From: DASTOB01 sp035720425
Lineage (GTDB): Bacteria; Chloroflexota; Limnocylindria; Limnocylindrales; CSP1-4
Direction: 5' to 3'
Assembly (NCBI GenBank): GCA_035720425.1
Contig: DASTOB010000106.1
Location: 1-21,453, forward strand
Length of the DNA: 21,453 nt
The notes below the pieces were generated by a model. The model was given only the letters and a program-made list of their open reading frames with translations. It searched no databases and was not told the origin of the DNA. Shown here piece by piece: positions 20,645 through 21,453 of this stretch; within the stretch, counting starts at the first letter, position 1; each line of letters begins with the position of its first letter. The translations under genes and the position numbers were made by a program.

Positions 20645-21453
20645 TGGATCGCGCCTCCGAGCAGCTCATGGAAGCGGGCCTCGGCAGCGGCCGCGGCCCG
20701 TACTGCATGCCCCTCGACGTGCCCCTTGCACCGTTGGGCGTCGTAGCGCGCCTCGGGGGATCGCGTGGCGGCCCGCAGGCGCCGGACCTTGCGCCGCATC
20801 TCCCAGCGCTCGAGGCGGTCGAACGGCCCGGCTCTGCCGATCCGCTCCACGGCGCGCCGGACGCGTCCCGGCCGGTCGTGGCGCGAGGTCCGGTCGTGGC
20901 GCGAGGTCCGGTCGTCGCGCGCCGCCCGGGCGGGCTCGTGATTCGGCTGCAGCGCCCGATACCACCCATTGCGTGCGAGGAACTCGTCGTAGGTGCCCAG
21001 CCCAGCGACCGGGACCATCTGGGCGATCTCCCGGGCCGTCCCGTACGTTCGGTCGGACGCGTCGAGCTCCATCGCCGCCTCGGCCAAGAGGTAGTTCGGG
21101 CACAGCCGGACTCCGGCCGGCGCGGCGAGCCGCACGATCGCGACGACGAGGGCGCGCGCGAGCCAGAGCCGGCCGTCCGCGACGACGATGAACAGGTCGA
21201 TGTCGGCGTCGTCACCGGCGGCATCCACGGCGAGCGAGCCCGTGACGGCGACCATCCGGACGTACGGCAGCCGGCCGATGAGCCGACCGAGCCGCCGCGC
21301 TCGCGGCCACAGCCGGGCTGACGCATTCGAGCGAGCGGCGCGGCGCGCGACGAGCGGCTCGCGCCCCGCCGCGACGACGAACCCGTCGGACCGCGTCAGC
21401 CGCCCGGCGAGGAACGGCGACTCGGCCAGCCGGCGCTCCACGTCGGCGACCGA
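20641..21453 (-). CDS. nucleotidyltransferase-like protein, 3' part (start beyond the right edge)
   Basis: The reverse strand is open from the right edge to TGA at 20641-20643. The core MVAVTGSLAVDAAG followed by DADIDLFIV is the GSxAxG ... DxD pattern of the polymerase-beta-type nucleotidyltransferase superfamily. RLWLARALVVAIVRL and LCPNYLLAE follow. A GTG at 21441 could be a start, but the frame remains open to the edge; relatives I recall carry an N-terminal extension, so the gene is probably truncated here. A short Asp-Arg-Thr-Ser-Arg-His repeat occurs in a linker near the middle. It is the first gene seen of the glycan operon and overlaps the radical SAM gene by four bases. It could transfer a nucleotide to a protein, RNA or small molecule; substrate unknown. 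Confidence 0.75.
   Translation of the reverse strand, partial: SVADVERRLAESPFLAGRLTRSDGFVVAAGREPLVARRAARSNASARLWPRARRLGRLIGRLPYVRMVAVTGSLAVDAAGDDADIDLFIVVADGRLWLARALVVAIVRLAAPAGVRLCPNYLLAEAAMELDASDRTYGTAREIAQMVPVAGLGTYDEFLARNGWYRALQPNHEPARAARDDRTSRHDRTSRHDRPGRVRRAVERIGRAGPFDRLERWEMRRKVRRLRAATRSPEARYDAQRCKGHVEGHAVRAAAAAEARFHELLGGAIQ
20872..20921 (-). repeat. 18 bp in-frame minisatellite in the nucleotidyltransferase-like gene (2.8 units)
   Basis: CCGGTCGTGGCGCGAGGT is repeated exactly at 20872-20889 and 20890-20907, with a third partial and slightly changed unit at 20908-20921. It encodes a hydrophilic Asp-Arg-Thr-Ser-Arg-His repeat between the catalytic core and the C-terminal helical region. 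Confidence 0.85.

Noticed and set aside
18956..20746. 596-codon open frame on the plus strand
   Set aside because: It is antisense to the radical SAM gene with its intact CxxxCxxC motif; composition is typical of a GC-rich shadow.

Overview
The window is very GC-rich bacterial chromosome with densely packed genes: many 4-16 bp overlaps, frequent GTG starts and few Shine-Dalgarno sites. The two consecutive DUF881 genes plus a DUF951 gene, the CslA-like processive glycosyltransferase and the general protein style fit a high-GC Gram-positive-type or Chloroflexota bacterium (for example a Limnocylindria-like lineage). This placement is an inference; there is no rRNA or other taxonomic marker. I see no tRNA, rRNA, transposase, integrase or CRISPR array.

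Left part (1-10594): the 5' two thirds of a cysteinyl-tRNA synthetase gene (cysS, minus strand, running off the left edge) diverges from a plus-strand gene train. That train encodes a small possible secreted protein, an orphan family 5 extracellular solute-binding protein, a membrane-anchored HExxH peptidase-MA-like protein, two DUF881 membrane/coiled-coil proteins, a DUF951 protein, an MFS exporter, a type I/II-fold L-asparaginase and an amidohydrolase. Nearly all are coupled by GTGA/ATGA overlaps. Two -10-like boxes lie so close to start codons (1415-1420 and 6046-6054) that leaderless or near-leaderless transcription is likely there.

Middle (10620-14168): after a convergent junction with a long hairpin come minus-strand genes for a flavin disulfide-reductase-family protein that keeps the CxxxxC disulfide but lacks the C-terminal His-Glu pair, a TrmH/SpoU RNA methyltransferase, and an RlmI-like SAM methyltransferase. 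Between the first two lies a 380 bp non-coding stretch. It holds a strong operator-like dyad and a four-copy 62 bp tandem array of hairpin-forming repeats, the most unusual non-coding object in the window.

Right part (14176-21453): a tightly overlapped minus-strand operon, in transcription order: nucleotidyltransferase-like protein (open at the right edge), B12-type radical SAM protein, class I SAM methyltransferase, GT4 glycosyltransferase, O-antigen ligase/polymerase-type membrane protein, and processive GT2 with a DDD-QxxRW core. It looks like a surface polysaccharide or glycolipid assembly and modification locus, and is the best candidate for an uncharacterised pathway here. In-frame minisatellites (12, 15 and 18 bp units) have expanded hydrophilic linkers in three of the window's proteins.
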